A stretch of DNA of 64,000 bases from Setophaga petechia (taxonomy: Eukaryota > Chordata > Aves > Passeriformes > Parulidae). This document shows positions 62,561 through 64,000 of the stretch, one piece after another. The position numbers were made by a program, and so were the translations under genes. Under the pieces are notes generated by a model. That model was given only the letters and a program-made list of their open reading frames with translations. It made no database searches and was not told where the DNA came from. The stretch covers positions 8,552,476-8,616,475 of the forward strand of contig JANCRA010000028.1 of assembly GCA_024362935.1 (NCBI GenBank), in the 5' to 3' direction. The first letter of the stretch is position 1. Each line of letters begins with the position of its first letter.

Positions 62561-64000
62561 CTGTGGAGGCAAAAGGAGACCACTGTTATTATGCAGATTG
62601 ATGCTGCCATTAGAGACCACTCCAAACACACTTTAATTTTCCAAGCGTGGCAGTTGTGCTGGGGCTTTCAAATAGAGCCAACCCTCCTCCCACCCAGCAG
62701 CACAGCCCCAGCCCACAGGACAACACAAATTTAACATAAATAATCCAGCAATAAAAGGCAAAGGGATAGCTGTAACATGGTCTTAAGGGTCAGAGAGCCA
62801 AGCTGAGCATCAGAAATGTCATCACCATTCACCAGTCCTACATATCACAATCTAACTTCAGGCTTTACTACTCTGACTCCAACGCTGCTTTGCACATTAC
62901 AGCCTCAACAAGGAGCCTGGAGAGATGATTTTTCCAAGTTGATGCTTAGTGAGTGTGAAATGAGAAGTGCTGGACACAGCGAGCTGCACATGGTTCACAG
63001 CATGCGTGTGCTGAGGCACCAGGCAAGGGCTGCTGTGAGAACACATCTCTGCAGAGCTGCTGCCAGCATCTCTGCAGAGCTGCTGCTGCACCTTGTTCAG
63101 GAGCAAGGTGTGATGCTCTACACACCTGGCTTGCAGGTCTTCCCACAGTTTACCTCTACAACACGTTTGTAGGCTAAAGACAAACCCTTCCCAGTTCTCC
63201 CTGGACATTGACATGCTTTTGTTTACCTAAGAAATAACAGCAAAGTTAAATGCTCTTTTCATTAACGCCGAGAAGCAGAAGGCTCTTCCCTTTAAAAAAT
63301 CCCCCAAACAAAGATGCATCTTTAGAGAACCATTCAAAATAACTACTTTGAGCTGCTAGCACGTTGGAATTTCATGAGCTAGAATATTTTTTAAGGTGCT
63401 GACTGTACCCTGTGCCCAAGTTCAATAGAAAAAATTATAGAAAATTAGTATTAGTCGGAACACAATTTTCCAAGAACCACTTTCGAGTCTCTTTTCTGCC
63501 AGAAAGGGTGACAGGACCTTGGTAAGGGCTAGGAAAAGGGAATGGTAAGAGATTATCAGGCCACATGGGATGTGCAGTAAAGCACAAAACAAGGCAGTGA
63601 GTAAACTAAGCAGCACAGGAAAGGAAGAAGAAAAAGCCCTACAAAACCCATGGCCTCAGCACGATGTGTGCCAAGCGTCACCTCCATCAATCGCCTCCCT
63701 TCTCCAACCCTTCATCTGTCCTTTGTCCCCTACAATCTCCAGCTCCCTGGGGCAGGAAATTGCATGCAAATAAATATTGTCAGCCCTTCTTGCACAATTA
63801 AACCTTTTGTAAGGAAGGCCCTGACAAAATTTTACGAGGTCTGTTATTTTTGCATCAGGATAGTAACAGCAACACTTTGCACTTCTATTGGGGAGCTCTA
63901 AGTGCTTTGGGAATAGTAGCCAGCCTCTAACACCCCAGGGACAGGAGCAGGCTGGCGAGGGACTGCCTCGCTCATCTGCCAGATGCAGATTCCCCTGAAG
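62561..64000 (-). other. NUFIP2: NUFIP2 intron
   Basis: Non-coding up to the window edge. It includes a duplicated ATCTCTGCAGAGCTGCTGC word (63045-63085). Otherwise ordinary intron; no repeat family or exon recognised. Confidence 0.55.

Overview
The window is bird genomic DNA. The grounds are the exon structure and protein sequence of four vertebrate genes, CR1 retroposons (the typical avian LINE), short introns and high GC content as on an avian microchromosome. The gene order and orientation match the block of human 17q11.2 as I remember it: PIPOX (+), MYO18A (-), CRYBA1 (+), NUFIP2 (-). All exon borders were read by eye from splice signals, frame continuity and remembered protein families; no search was run.

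Layout. 1-2802 is 5' flank. 2803-5132 is a complete eight-exon PIPOX (peroxisomal sarcosine/pipecolate oxidase, 392 codons). About 6115-43210 is MYO18A on the minus strand. Its long form with the KE-rich and PDZ N-terminus assembles without a gap to 2,052 codons, close to the human protein. Inside the locus is a second exon set: an alternative muscle-type promoter near 33.9 kb, six alternative N-terminal exons (29967-32711) and a 1.16-kb alternative C-terminal exon (7852-9013). Together these would make a gamma-like striated-muscle isoform of about 2,380 residues. 43.2-47.0 kb is a CpG-island promoter plus intergenic DNA. 47.1-51.6 kb is the lens gene CRYBA1 (six exons, tail to tail with NUFIP2). 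51.9-62.6 kb holds the last two coding exons of NUFIP2 and a 3'UTR of about 10 kb; the rest of NUFIP2 lies past the right edge.

Main points for a second look: (1) a composite MCAT plus MEF2 promoter placed to drive the gamma MYO18A form; (2) an apparent one-base insertion after the upstream betaA3 start codon of CRYBA1, which would leave only betaA1; (3) a PIPOX C-terminus without a recognisable peroxisomal signal; (4) a 12-nt microexon in the MYO18A motor; (5) a tandem duplication that copied part of a MYO18A exon with its splice acceptor; (6) a series of AT-rich islands in GC-rich introns that look like conserved regulatory DNA; (7) an inverted pair of TAATC homeodomain sites in a CRYBA1 intron.

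The four genes do not form a pathway; they are neighbours in a conserved block. No tRNA, rRNA, CRISPR, prokaryotic or intact viral gene was seen.
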